This document shows positions 18,815 through 27,240 of a stretch of DNA of 64,000 nucleotides, one piece after another. The notes under the pieces were generated by a model that was not told the origin of the DNA, did no database searches, and worked only from the letters and a program-made list of their open reading frames with translations. Within the stretch, counting starts at the first letter, position 1. Each line of letters opens with the position of its first letter. The position numbers were made by a program, and so were the translations under genes. The stretch lies in the NCBI RefSeq assembly GCF_000146165.2, contig NC_004347.2, positions 1,860,001 through 1,924,000 of the forward strand, written 5' to 3'. The stretch comes from Shewanella oneidensis MR-1 (GTDB lineage: Bacteria > Pseudomonadota > Gammaproteobacteria > Enterobacterales > Shewanellaceae).

Positions 18815-19665
18815 TCGTGATATTGCTCAGCGGCATATAAGGTGTTTTCTAATAGACTTGCAATGGTCATAGGGCCGACACCACCTGGTACTGGGGTGAT
18901 AAAGCTGGCGTTTTGCGCTGCAGTTTCATATTGCACGTCACCCACTAAGGTGCCGTTTTCTAAGCGGTTGATACCTACATCGATAACGATTGCGCCGGGT
19001 TTAATCCACTCACCTGGGATAAAGCCGGGTTTACCCACTGCTACTACAACTAAATCGGCCTGACGGATCTTTTGTTCTAGATTTTTCGTAAAGCGATGGC
19101 AAGTCGTTGTGGTGCATCCTGCAAGTAGTAGCTCCAGTGTCATGGGGCGGCCAACGATGTTCGATGCGCCTACTACAACGGCATCTAAGCCATAGGTATC
19201 AACACCCGTTGATTTGATTAAGGTCATGATCCCCATCGGGGTGCATGAACGTAATACAGGAATACGCTGGGCTAAACGGCCAACGTTATAAGGGTGAAAA
19301 CCGTCGACATCTTTATCGGGGCGAATGCGCTCGATCACTTTAGAGTCTTCGATATGCGCAGGCAACGGCAGCTGGACTAATATCCCATCGATGCTTGGAT
19401 CATCGTTGAGTTGATCAATCAGTGCTAAGAGCTCAGCTTCACTGCAGCTGGTGTCGAGATCATAGGAGCGAGAAATAAATCCCACTTCTTCACAGGCTTT
19501 ACGCTTACTGCCAACATAAACCTGAGAGGCGGGGTCGGCTCCAACGAGAATGACTGCTAAACCTGGTACGCGTTGTCCAGCCTCTTTACGGGCAGTTACT
19601 TGTTCGCGAAGTTGTGTGCGGATGGATTGAGCAATCGCCTTGCCGTCGATTATTTGGGCTGTCAT
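18811..19665 (-). CDS. folD: Bifunctional methylenetetrahydrofolate dehydrogenase / cyclohydrolase
   Basis: Cytosolic enzyme interconverting 5,10-methylene-, 5,10-methenyl- and 10-formyl-tetrahydrofolate for purine, thymidylate and formyl-Met synthesis. The 284-residue protein has the [14 protein letters not shown] substrate segment with the catalytic Lys, [12 protein letters not shown], the [13 protein letters not shown] loop, the nucleotide-binding [12 protein letters not shown] and the C-terminal [13 protein letters not shown]. The ATG at 19665 follows AAGGATATCC and matches the family N-terminus ([13 protein letters not shown]); the frame is open further upstream but not family-like. The stop codon lies inside the heptamer array. 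Confidence 0.97.
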   Translation of the reverse strand: MTAQIIDGKAIAQSIRTQLREQVTARKEAGQRVPGLAVILVGADPASQVYVGSKRKACEEVGFISRSYDLDTSCSEAELLALIDQLNDDPSIDGILVQLPLPAHIEDSKVIERIRPDKDVDGFHPYNVGRLAQRIPVLRSCTPMGIMTLIKSTGVDTYGLDAVVVGASNIVGRPMTLELLLAGCTTTTCHRFTKNLEQKIRQADLVVVAVGKPGFIPGEWIKPGAIVIDVGINRLENGTLVGDVQYETAAQNASFITPVPGGVGPMTIASLLENTLYAAEQYHD

Positions 19666-19925
19666 GGGTGTAGGATATCCTTTATATGGGCGATGGTGAA
19701 AACAATTGTTAACACAGAGATTGGCAATCGCGGCTATTTTAACAGGGCGTTGCGGATGTGTCATGGCAAATGCCGTCGTGAAATGGATAAATAAAAGCGT
19801 ATTCGACTGATAATTCAGCATCTAGCGTGAACGGTTAAAAAAATCGTTGACGGGTGCAAAGTGAGGGGCTAAGATGCGCTCCGTTCTCAAGCAGATGTGT
19901 TGATTTGCATTGAAAACTTATTACT
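19666..19925. other. folD upstream region
   Basis: This stretch separates folD from the tRNA cluster and should hold the folD promoter on the minus strand. I see no gene or strong motif in it. Open frames that cross it are not family-like. Confidence 0.4.
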
Positions 19926-20002
19926 CGGTGATTAGCACAGTCCGGTAGCGCATCCAAATTTTGGATGAGAGCGGACCAGAGGAAACCCTCTGAGTTAATG
20001 CC
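19926..20002 (+). pseudogene. Decayed tRNA-Pro copy
   Basis: The first 30 bases agree with the functional tRNA-Pro 94 bp downstream at 29 positions, counted from CGGTGATTAGC. After that the copy has drifted: the anticodon arm is replaced by the near-palindrome CATCCAAATTTTGGATG, position 33 is not T, there is no TTCGA T-loop, and the 3' end does not pair with the acceptor. It cannot form a normal tRNA. Confidence 0.8.
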
Positions 20003-20019
20003 AAATATAGTAAGACCTT

Positions 20020-20096
<77 letters not shown>

Positions 20097-20186
20097 CTTT
20101 ATTGTTATTTGCTATAGTCAGTGAATAACATGGATAGCCAAACGCTATCCAACGCCGGTTAGGATGCAGAGCAATCTGTAGACCAT

Positions 20187-20263
20187 GCGCCCGTAGCTCA
20201 GTTGGATAGAGCACCCGCCTTCTAAGCGGGTGGTCGCAGGTTCGAATCCTGCCGGGCGTACCA
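20187..20263 (+). tRNA. tRNA-Arg (anticodon TCT)
   Basis: A 77-nt cloverleaf: acceptor GCGCCCG pairs with CGGGCGT (first pair G-T), D-arm AGCTCAGTTGGATAGAGC, anticodon arm CCGCC-TTCTAAG-CGG with TCT, T-loop GGTTCGAATCC and encoded CCA. It reads AGA and AGG codons. Confidence 0.95.
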
Positions 20264-20271
20264 GTTTCAGT

Positions 20272-20348
20272 GGTGATTGTAGCTCAGTTGGTAGAGTCCC
20301 GGATTGTGATTCCGGTTGTCGTGGGTTCGAGCCCCATCAGTCACCCCA
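20272..20348 (+). tRNA. tRNA-His (anticodon GTG)
   Basis: Cloverleaf with acceptor GTGATTG/CAGTCAC, preceded by the encoded G at position -1 that is specific for tRNA-His. The anticodon loop ATTGTGATT carries GTG, the T-loop is GGTTCGAGCCC, discriminator C, and CCA is encoded. A terminator follows 20 nt later, so the three tRNAs are probably one transcript. Confidence 0.96.
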
Positions 20349-20369
20349 TTTTTAGTACTTTGAGTACAA

Positions 20370-20402
20370 AATAAAAAAAGCGACCTCTGGTCGCTTTTTT
20401 TA
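20370..20402 (+). terminator. Terminator of the tRNA cluster
   Basis: AAAAAAAGCGACC, loop, GGTCGCTTTTTTT. A classic intrinsic terminator right after tRNA-His. Confidence 0.9.
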
Positions 20403-20609
20403 TACCCTAGATTCGGCCGTTGAGGCTCGACTCTATACAAAACGGTGGCTATAATGTCGCGTCTTGATAGATATCAACTAACAGCGACCGGTGCCGAAAG
20501 CCAGTAGTGGTGGGCATTGTAGTCAAATTTAATGATCAAGAAACGAATACCTGAATAGTTGAAGATTCGACTATTACAAAGGACGTTAGACAAATTTCGA
20601 GGTAAAACA

Positions 20610-21914
20610 ATGCAAGTTTCTGTTGAAGCAACCCAAGGCCTAGAGCGTCGCCTGACCATTTCTGTTCCTGCTGAACAAATTGAAAAACTGGTTAAAGACA
20701 GTTTACAACGTGAAGCTAAGCGTGCTCGTATTCCGGGTTTCCGTCCTGGCAAAGTGCCTGTTACTGTCATCAACAAACGTTATGGCGCAGCTATTCGTCA
20801 AGACATCACTGGTGAAGTGATGCAACGTAACTTTATCGAAGCGATCATCGCAGAGAAATTAAACCCAGCCGGTGCACCGACTTTTGTACCTGGTGCGACT
20901 GACGGCGAAAAATTTGAATTCGTTGCAACTTTCGAAATCTACCCAGAAGTTGAGTTGAAAGGTTTAGATGCAATCGTAGTTGAACAGCCAAAAGCGTCAG
21001 TGACGGATGCTGATGTGGACAGCATGATTGAAACGCTGCGCAAGCAACATGCCACTTTTGCAGCGGTTGAGCGTGAAGCGGTTGATGGCGACAAAGTGAA
21101 AATGAACTTTGTGGGCTCAGTTGACGGTGTTGAATTCGAAGGCGGTAAAGCTGAAGATTTCGAACTGCAATTAGGCAGCGGTCGTATGATCCCTGGTTTT
21201 GAAGCGGGTATCTTAGGTCACAAAGCGGGTGAAGAATTCGTTATCGACGTGACTTTCCCTGAGGAATACCACGCTGAAAACTTAAAAGGTAAAGCTGCTA
21301 AGTTTGCTATCACCTTAACTGAAGTGTTAGCGGCTAACTTACCAGAAGTAAACGATGAGTTTGCTGCATTATTCGGTATCACTGAAGGTGGCTTAGAAGC
21401 ACTGAAAACCGAAATTCGTAAGAACATGAACCGTGAACTTGAGCAAGCGTTAAAAGCTAACGTGAAAGAGCAAGTGATCGCAGGTTTATTAGCTAACAAC
21501 GACATCGAACTGCCAAAAGCACTAATTGATGGTGAAGTTAACGTATTGCGTCAACAAGCGATGCAACGTTTCGGCGGTCAAACTGCTAACATGCCTGAAC
21601 TGCCAGCTGAATTATTCACTGAGCAAGCAGCTCGTCGCGTGAAAATCGGTCTGTTATTAGGCGAAGTTATCAAGACTAATGAGCTGAAAGCAGAAGATGA
21701 GCGTGTACAAGGTTTAATTGCCTCTATGGCTTCTGCTTACGAAGATCCAAGTGAAGTGATTGCTTATTACAACAGCAACAAAGAACTGATGCAAAACATG
21801 CGCAACGTTGCGCTTGAAGAGCAAGCTGTTGAAGCACTGCTTAAAACCGCAAAAGTGACCGAAAAAACAGTCGCTTTTGAAGAATTTATGAACAAGGCTA
21901 CAGGTCGCGCATAA
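20610..21914 (+). CDS. tig: Trigger factor, ribosome-associated chaperone and prolyl isomerase
   Basis: Binds the ribosome exit tunnel and protects nascent chains. The 434-residue protein has the ribosome-docking signature GFRPGKVP at residues 43-50, the FKBP-type isomerase domain around residues 160-240 ([20 protein letters not shown] to [18 protein letters not shown]) and a long C-terminal helical arm region. The start ATG at 20610 follows CGAGGTAAA; the in-frame codon at 20559 is not supported. A TATAAT at 20450-20455 may be the -10 element of its promoter, but the -35 is poor. It opens the tig-clpP-clpX-lon block, which is in the same order in E. coli. Confidence 0.97.
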
Positions 21915-21920
21915 GCTAAG

Positions 21921-21948
21921 CTTGACTTGATTAGCAGTTCGCCATTTA
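21921..21948 (+). promoter_or_regulatory. Candidate sigma-32 promoter of clpP
   Basis: CTTGACT, a 12-nt spacer, then CGCCATTTA resembles the heat-shock consensus CTTGAAA / CCCCATNTA with one change in the -10. It lies just after the tig stop. The hairpin at 21951 would lie at the very 5' end of such a transcript, which weakens the case. Confidence 0.4.
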
Positions 21949-21950
21949 TA

Positions 21951-21989
21951 ATGGCTCGTATGAGGCTCCTCATGCGAGCCATTTTTATT
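21951..21989 (+). terminator. Terminator between tig and clpP
   Basis: ATGGCTCGTATGAG and CTCATGCGAGCCAT form a 14-nt stem with one mismatch, followed by TTTTTATTT. It ends 14 nt before the clpP start, so clpP may depend on read-through or on a promoter close to its start. Confidence 0.75.
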
Positions 21990-22003
21990 TAGGGAAATGA
22001 ATA

Positions 22004-22612
22004 ATGCATAATGCGTCAGATATACAAAGTGCTTTAGTGCCTATGGTGATCGAACAGACTGCTAAAGGTGAACGCTCATTTGATATTTATTCTCGTTTGT
22101 TAAAAGAGCGGATTATCTTTTTAGTGGGCCAAGTAGAAGAGCATATGGCGAATCTGATTGTGGCGCAGTTACTATTCCTTGAGTCAGAAAGCCCTGATAA
22201 AGATATTTTCTTATATATCAACTCACCTGGTGGCTCTGTTACCGCGGGTATGGCAATTTACGACACCATGCAGTTTATTAAGCCTAATGTGAGCACTGTG
22301 TGTATTGGCCAAGCGGCTAGCATGGGTGCATTTTTATTAGCGGGTGGTGAAAAGGGCAAGCGTTTCTGCTTACCTAATTCGCGCGTTATGATCCATCAAC
22401 CTTTGGGTGGTTTCCAAGGTCAGGCTTCTGATATCGCGATTCATGCTCAAGAGATTTTGGGCATTAAGAATAAACTGAACCAGATGTTAGCTGATCATAC
22501 TGGACAACCCCTCGAAGTAATTGAGCGTGATACCGATCGTGACAACTTCATGAGTGCTACTCAAGCTGTAGAATATGGTTTAGTTGACGCAGTGATGACT
22601 AAACGCGGCTGA
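22004..22612 (+). CDS. clpP: ATP-dependent Clp protease proteolytic subunit
   Basis: Barrel-shaped serine protease that degrades substrates fed by ClpX or ClpA. The 202-residue protein has the catalytic triad Ser106 (GQAASMGAF), His131 (VMIHQPLGG) and Asp180, exactly five residues before their E. coli numbers, consistent with a slightly shorter N-terminal propeptide. ATG 22004 is preceded by AGGGAAATGAATA. clpX starts 99 bp later on the same strand. Confidence 0.97.
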   Translation: MHNASDIQSALVPMVIEQTAKGERSFDIYSRLLKERIIFLVGQVEEHMANLIVAQLLFLESESPDKDIFLYINSPGGSVTAGMAIYDTMQFIKPNVSTVCIGQAASMGAFLLAGGEKGKRFCLPNSRVMIHQPLGGFQGQASDIAIHAQEILGIKNKLNQMLADHTGQPLEVIERDTDRDNFMSATQAVEYGLVDAVMTKRG

Positions 22613-22711
22613 TTTTTACTTTCGACTGGGCTATGCTCTGTAAAGTAAAGCTGAGTTGACAGTGAACAGGTTTAAAATAAGCAGTAGAGCAGACTGCAAA
22701 TGAGGTAATTA

Positions 22712-23992
22712 ATGGGCGACAACAAAAATAATGGTGACAGCGGTAAGTTGCTGTACTGCTCTTTTTGCGGTAAGAGCCAGCATGAAGTCAGAAAACTGAT
22801 TGCAGGCCCATCAGTATATGTATGCGACGAATGTGTAGAACTATGTAACGACATCATTCGTGAAGAGATTAAAGAAATCTCTCCCAAGCGTGATAATGAC
22901 AAATTGCCAACGCCACACGAGTTGCGCGCGCATTTAGACGATTATGTGATTGGTCAGGACAGAGCTAAAAAAGTGCTTTCTGTTGCGGTATACAATCACT
23001 ATAAGCGCCTGAAAAATTCATCTCCAAAAGATGGTGTTGAATTAGGCAAAAGTAACATTTTGCTTATTGGTCCAACGGGTAGTGGTAAAACCCTTCTGGC
23101 CGAAACGCTTGCGCGCTCATTGAATGTGCCTTTTACCATGGCGGATGCCACAACACTGACCGAGGCTGGTTATGTGGGTGAAGACGTTGAAAACATCATT
23201 CAAAAGCTATTGCAAAAATGCGATTACGATGTTGAAAAAGCACAACGTGGTATCGTGTATATCGACGAAATCGACAAAATCAGCCGTAAATCGGATAACC
23301 CTTCGATAACCCGTGACGTATCGGGTGAAGGCGTGCAGCAAGCGCTGTTAAAGCTCATCGAAGGTACGGTTGCCGCGGTTCCGCCACAAGGTGGTCGCAA
23401 ACATCCACAGCAAGAGTTCTTACAGGTTGATACTTCTAAGATCCTATTTATCTGTGGTGGTGCATTTGCGGGCCTTGAAAAGGTGATTGAGCAGCGTGCC
23501 CACGTTGGCTCTGGTATCGGTTTCGGTGCGCAGGTGAAAGGTGAAAAGGATAAGGCAACGATATCTGAAACCCTGTCTCAAGTTGAGCCGGGCGATTTAG
23601 TTAAATATGGCTTGATCCCTGAATTTATCGGCCGTCTTCCTGTGGTTGCTACGCTAACAGAGTTAGATGAAGAAGCCCTAGTGCAAATTTTGTCTGAACC
23701 TAAAAATGCCTTAACGAAACAATACAACGCGCTTTTTGAGATGGAGGGTGTTGAGCTTGAGTTCCGCGAAGATGCGCTTAAAGCCATTGCTCATAAGGCA
23801 ATGTCACGCAAAACCGGAGCACGTGGCTTACGTTCAATCGTAGAAGGTATTTTACTCGATACTATGTATGATATCCCTTCGATTGATGGCGTTGTAAAAG
23901 CGGTAGTTGATGAGTCTGTTGTCAATGGTGAGTCTGCGCCCATTCTGATTTACGAGCGCAACGAAACACAGGTTGCCTCTGGCGAGCAATAA
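22712..23992 (+). CDS. clpX: Clp protease ATP-binding subunit ClpX
   Basis: AAA+ unfoldase that recognises tagged substrates (SsrA and others) and passes them to ClpP. The 426-residue protein has the N-terminal zinc-binding domain ([15 protein letters not shown], then CDECVELC), Walker A GPTGSGKT near residue 119, Walker [10 protein letters not shown], the RKHPQQEF pore-region segment and an IGF-type loop for ClpP docking (SGIGFGAQ). A perfect TTGACA at 22656-22661 may be a -35 for a local promoter, but I cannot find a matching -10. The gene ends with its own terminator. Confidence 0.97.
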   Translation: MGDNKNNGDSGKLLYCSFCGKSQHEVRKLIAGPSVYVCDECVELCNDIIREEIKEISPKRDNDKLPTPHELRAHLDDYVIGQDRAKKVLSVAVYNHYKRLKNSSPKDGVELGKSNILLIGPTGSGKTLLAETLARSLNVPFTMADATTLTEAGYVGEDVENIIQKLLQKCDYDVEKAQRGIVYIDEIDKISRKSDNPSITRDVSGEGVQQALLKLIEGTVAAVPPQGGRKHPQQEFLQVDTSKILFICGGAFAGLEKVIEQRAHVGSGIGFGAQVKGEKDKATISETLSQVEPGDLVKYGLIPEFIGRLPVVATLTELDEEALVQILSEPKNALTKQYNALFEMEGVELEFREDALKAIAHKAMSRKTGARGLRSIVEGILLDTMYDIPSIDGVVKAVVDESVVNGESAPILIYERNETQVASGEQ

Positions 23993-24021
23993 TTGTACAG
24001 AACACTAATAAACTGAAAATC

Positions 24022-24047
24022 AAGGAGTCCAATGGACTCCTTTTTTC
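24022..24047 (+). terminator. Terminator after clpX
   Basis: AAGGAGTCC, loop AAT, GGACTCCTTTTTT: a 9-bp stem with T run 30 nt after the clpX stop codon. Confidence 0.9.
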
Positions 24048-24056
24048 GTATTGACC

Positions 24057-24084
24057 ATTGAAAGGGCATAAACCGCCCCAATAT
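24057..24084 (+). promoter_or_regulatory. lon: Candidate sigma-32 (heat-shock) promoter of lon
   Basis: ATTGAAA, 12 nt, CCCCAATAT. This matches the sigma-32 -35 CTTGAAA in six of seven positions and the -10 CCCCATNT core in its C run. It lies between the clpX terminator and the lon ATG at 24125, where a promoter is needed. lon is a classic heat-shock gene. Confidence 0.6.
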
Positions 24085-24124
24085 ACTCCTTAACTAATCC
24101 CTTTTATTAAAACGGAATCGAACT

Positions 24125-26482
24125 ATGACCTTAGAGCGTGAAGCGCATATCGAACTCCCCGTGCTACCACTGAGAGACGTGGTGGTCTATCCCCATATGG
24201 TAATTCCGTTGTTCGTTGGCCGAGAAAAATCGATTCGTTGTCTCGAAACGGCAATGGCCCAGGATAAGCAAATTATTTTAGTGGCTCAGCGTGATGCTGA
24301 GTTAGATGAGCCAACCAAAGACGACATCTTTGAAGTCGGTACCGTGGCATCTATTCTGCAACTGCTTAAACTGCCCGACGGTACAGTAAAAGTACTGGTA
24401 GAGGGGGGTCGCCGAGCCCGTATTACCCGTTACACCCAGGAAGCCGATTTCTTTGTGGCAAAGGCCGAGTATCTCGAATCGGAGCCTTTAGAAGATAAAG
24501 AAGAAGAAGTCCTTGTTCGCAGTGCGATTGGTCAATTTGAAGGCTATATCAAGCTGAATAAGAAGATCCCGCCGGAGGTATTAACCTCACTTTCTGGTAT
24601 CGATGAAGCCGCGCGCCTTGCCGATACTATGGCTGCCCATATGCCGCTAAAGCTTGAGGATAAACAATCTGTCCTTGAGATGACTAATATTGGCGAGCGT
24701 CTGGAATATCTAATGGCGATGATGGAGTCGGAAATCGACCTGCTACAGGTTGAGAAACGCATCCGCACCCGCGTTAAAAAGCAGATGGAAAAAAGCCAAC
24801 GTGAGTACTATCTCAACGAGCAAATGAAAGCCATCCAAAAAGAATTGGGTGACTTAGATGAAGGCCATGACGAATTTGAAGTCTTAAATCGTAAGATTGA
24901 AGAAGCCAACATGCCAAGTGATGCCAAAGAAAAGGCCGTCGCTGAGCTGAACAAATTACGCATGATGTCACCGATGTCTGCCGAAGCGACTGTGGTTCGT
25001 AGCTACGTGGATTGGATGACGTCTGTGCCTTGGAGCCAACGCTCTAAAATCAAACGCGATTTGGCTAAAGCCCAAGAAGTGCTCGATACCGACCATTATG
25101 GTTTAGAGAAAGTCAAAGATCGCATTCTGGAATATCTCGCGGTTCAAAGCCGTGTGCGTCAACTTAAGGGGCCAATCCTGTGTTTAGTTGGACCTCCTGG
25201 TGTGGGTAAAACCTCATTGGGTCAATCAATTGCCAAGGCGACTGGTCGTAAGTATGTGCGTGTTGCCTTAGGTGGCGTGCGTGATGAAGCGGAAATCCGT
25301 GGTCACCGCCGTACTTACATTGGCTCTATGCCAGGTAAAGTCATCCAAAAAATGGCCAAAGTGGGCGTGAAAAACCCCTTATTCCTGCTGGATGAAATCG
25401 ACAAAATGAGTTCGGACATGCGTGGTGACCCAGCATCTGCACTGTTAGAAGTGCTTGATCCTGAGCAAAACGCGACGTTTAACGACCATTATCTCGAAGT
25501 CGACTACGACTTATCCGATGTGATGTTCGTGGCGACCTCTAATTCGATGAACATTCCTGGGCCACTTTTAGACCGTATGGAAGTGATCCGTCTGTCGGGT
25601 TACACCGAAGACGAGAAGCTAAATATCGCTAAGCAGCATCTACTGACGAAACAAATCGAGCGTAACGGCTTAAAAGCCTCTGAAATTAAAGTCGATGACA
25701 GTGCAATTGTCGGTATTATTCGCTACTACACTCGCGAGGCGGGCGTACGTTCACTCGAGCGAGAATTGTCGAAGATTTGCCGCAAGGTCGTGAAGATGAT
25801 CCTGCTCGATAAATCCGTCAAGTCAGTGACTGTGACAGCGGAAAACCTCAAGTCTTTCCTTGGTGTGCAGCGTTTTGACTATGGTAAAGCAGAATCAAAT
25901 AACCAAATCGGTCAAGTGACAGGTCTTGCTTGGACTGAGGTTGGCGGTGATTTGCTGACCATTGAAGCGACGTCTGTGCCTGGTAAGGGCAAGTTAACTT
26001 ATACAGGCTCCCTTGGCGATGTGATGCAAGAGTCGATTCAAGCGGCGATGACGGTCGTGCGTGCCCGTGCTGAGCAATTGGGTATCAATGGCGACTTTTA
26101 TGAGAAGCGGGATATCCACGTGCACGTACCAGAAGGCGCGACGCCAAAAGATGGTCCATCGGCGGGGGCGGCCATGTGTACTGCGCTCGTTTCAAGCCTC
26201 ACTGGTAACCCTGTGCGTAGCGACGTGGCGATGACGGGTGAAATTACCTTGCGCGGTGAAGTGTTACCTATCGGTGGTTTAAAAGAAAAACTGCTGGCGG
26301 CACACCGCGGCGGCATAAAATTGGTGCTTATTCCAAAAGAAAACGAGCGTGATTTGGAAGAAATTCCTGCCAATGTGATTGCCGATTTGGAAATTCGTCC
26401 CGTGCGCTGGGTCGACGAAGTGTTAAAACTGGCACTTGAAAGACCGGTTCAAGGCTTCGAAGTGGTTAAAAACTTGGCATAA
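24125..26482 (+). CDS. lon: ATP-dependent protease Lon
   Basis: Homo-hexameric AAA+ serine protease that removes misfolded and short-lived regulatory proteins in the cytosol. The 785-residue protein has the N-terminal LON substrate domain (starting [20 protein letters not shown]), a coiled-coil linker, Walker [10 protein letters not shown] near residue 358, Walker [10 protein letters not shown] and the protease domain with the catalytic Ser in [14 protein letters not shown] (about residue 680) and Lys in [14 protein letters not shown] (about 723). Length is almost the same as in E. coli (784). It is monocistronic or reads into hupB. Confidence 0.98.
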   Translation: MTLEREAHIELPVLPLRDVVVYPHMVIPLFVGREKSIRCLETAMAQDKQIILVAQRDAELDEPTKDDIFEVGTVASILQLLKLPDGTVKVLVEGGRRARITRYTQEADFFVAKAEYLESEPLEDKEEEVLVRSAIGQFEGYIKLNKKIPPEVLTSLSGIDEAARLADTMAAHMPLKLEDKQSVLEMTNIGERLEYLMAMMESEIDLLQVEKRIRTRVKKQMEKSQREYYLNEQMKAIQKELGDLDEGHDEFEVLNRKIEEANMPSDAKEKAVAELNKLRMMSPMSAEATVVRSYVDWMTSVPWSQRSKIKRDLAKAQEVLDTDHYGLEKVKDRILEYLAVQSRVRQLKGPILCLVGPPGVGKTSLGQSIAKATGRKYVRVALGGVRDEAEIRGHRRTYIGSMPGKVIQKMAKVGVKNPLFLLDEIDKMSSDMRGDPASALLEVLDPEQNATFNDHYLEVDYDLSDVMFVATSNSMNIPGPLLDRMEVIRLSGYTEDEKLNIAKQHLLTKQIERNGLKASEIKVDDSAIVGIIRYYTREAGVRSLERELSKICRKVVKMILLDKSVKSVTVTAENLKSFLGVQRFDYGKAESNNQIGQVTGLAWTEVGGDLLTIEATSVPGKGKLTYTGSLGDVMQESIQAAMTVVRARAEQLGINGDFYEKRDIHVHVPEGATPKDGPSAGAAMCTALVSSLTGNPVRSDVAMTGEITLRGEVLPIGGLKEKLLAAHRGGIKLVLIPKENERDLEEIPANVIADLEIRPVRWVDEVLKLALERPVQGFEVVKNLA

Positions 26483-26538
26483 CGCAAGAAATTGCGCTAT
26501 CACGTTAAAAAAAATGAAAAAAGGGGCTTAACAAAGCG

Positions 26539-26665
26539 CAGACCTGTGGTAGCCTAGGTCTGTGGAGAGCCAGCTGCTCCAAGCCCTTGGCGCAACTGGC
26601 TTTGAGCTGTATCCAGTTTTATTTCTTTGGTTTTCGAACTCAGCTTGAACTTTGAATTCAAGCTT
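26539..26665 (+). other. Structured lon-hupB leader with three hairpins
   Basis: Three consecutive stems: CAGACCT/AGGTCTG (7 bp, 26539-26562); a long imperfect hairpin at 26566-26603 (outer AGCCAG/CTGGCT, inner TGC/GCA and CCAA/TTGG, separated by symmetric single mismatches, loop GCCC); and AGCTTGAA/TTCAAGCT at 26642-26665. None has a T run, so they are not terminators. They may form the 5' untranslated leader of hupB or a small RNA. Confidence 0.6.
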
Positions 26666-26741
26666 GTTATAAAAGCCTCCGCAGACCGCTCTAGAGACGG
26701 ATTTGGTTGCGGCGCAAAAAAATTACATTCAAGGGGATGAC

Positions 26742-27014
26742 ATGAACAAATCTGAACTAATCGAGAAAATCGCTTCTGGTGCTGACATTTCTAAAGCCGC
26801 TGCCGGCCGTGCACTGGATTCTTTTATCGCGGCTGTGACCGAAGGTCTGAAAGAAGGCGATAAAATTTCTCTTGTTGGTTTTGGTACTTTTGAAGTGCGT
26901 GAGCGTGCTGAGCGTACTGGTCGCAACCCACAAACGGGTGAAGAAATCAAAATCGCAGCAGCAAAAATTCCAGCATTCAAAGCTGGTAAAGCTCTGAAAG
27001 ACGCTGTCAATTAA
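26742..27014 (+). CDS. hupB: DNA-binding protein HU-beta
   Basis: Nucleoid-associated dimer that bends DNA. The 90-residue protein starts [11 protein letters not shown], has the beta-arm region [24 protein letters not shown] with the conserved intercalating proline (RNPQTG) and ends LKDAVN, all typical of HU. The ATG at 26742 has AAGGGGATGAC directly upstream; an upstream in-frame start at 26703 is not needed. The lon-hupB-ppiD order matches E. coli. Confidence 0.97.
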   Translation: MNKSELIEKIASGADISKAAAGRALDSFIAAVTEGLKEGDKISLVGFGTFEVRERAERTGRNPQTGEEIKIAAAKIPAFKAGKALKDAVN

Positions 27015-27053
27015 TTTTTGATATCGTAGCCTTTGTAAGGCGTTCGTAATGAT

Positions 27054-27080
27054 AAGCACTGTTAAAACAGTGCTTTTTAC
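27054..27080 (+). terminator. Terminator after hupB
   Basis: AAGCACTG, loop TTAAAA, CAGTGCTTTTTAC: an 8-bp stem with a short T run 40 nt after the hupB stop. Confidence 0.85.
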
Positions 27081-27089
27081 GAATTGAAA

Positions 27090-27220
27090 GTAATGGATTT
27101 TGAAGGTAAATTTCTACCATTACTCGGGGTTTTAGCACTTACCAGTGGTAGCGTCTGAATAATCCCTATAAATTACAGAAAGGCGCATCTCAACGTGATG
27201 CGCCTTTTTATTTTGTTAAT
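27090..27220 (+). ncRNA. Possible small RNA between hupB and ppiD
   Basis: The segment lies between two intrinsic terminators. It contains a GTAATGG/CCATTAC stem (27090-27123) and ends in the strong terminator AGGCGCATC/GATGCGCCT plus TTTTTATTTT (27181-27215), which is only about 20 nt before the ppiD start and has no gene of its own. A small transcript or a ppiD leader attenuator would explain it. I cannot see a convincing promoter, so confidence is low. Confidence 0.3.
27181..27215 (+). terminator. Intrinsic terminator just upstream of ppiD
   Basis: AGGCGCATC, loop TCAACGT, GATGCGCCT then TTTTTATTTT. It is a second terminator after hupB or the end of a small RNA, only 25 nt from the ppiD ATG. 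Confidence 0.85.
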
Positions 27221-27240
27221 CGCAACGAGCGAGATATCTG

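Noticed and set aside
22656..22685. Sigma-70 promoter for clpX
   Set aside because: TTGACA is a perfect -35 but no acceptable -10 lies at 16-18 nt, so I mention it only under clpX.
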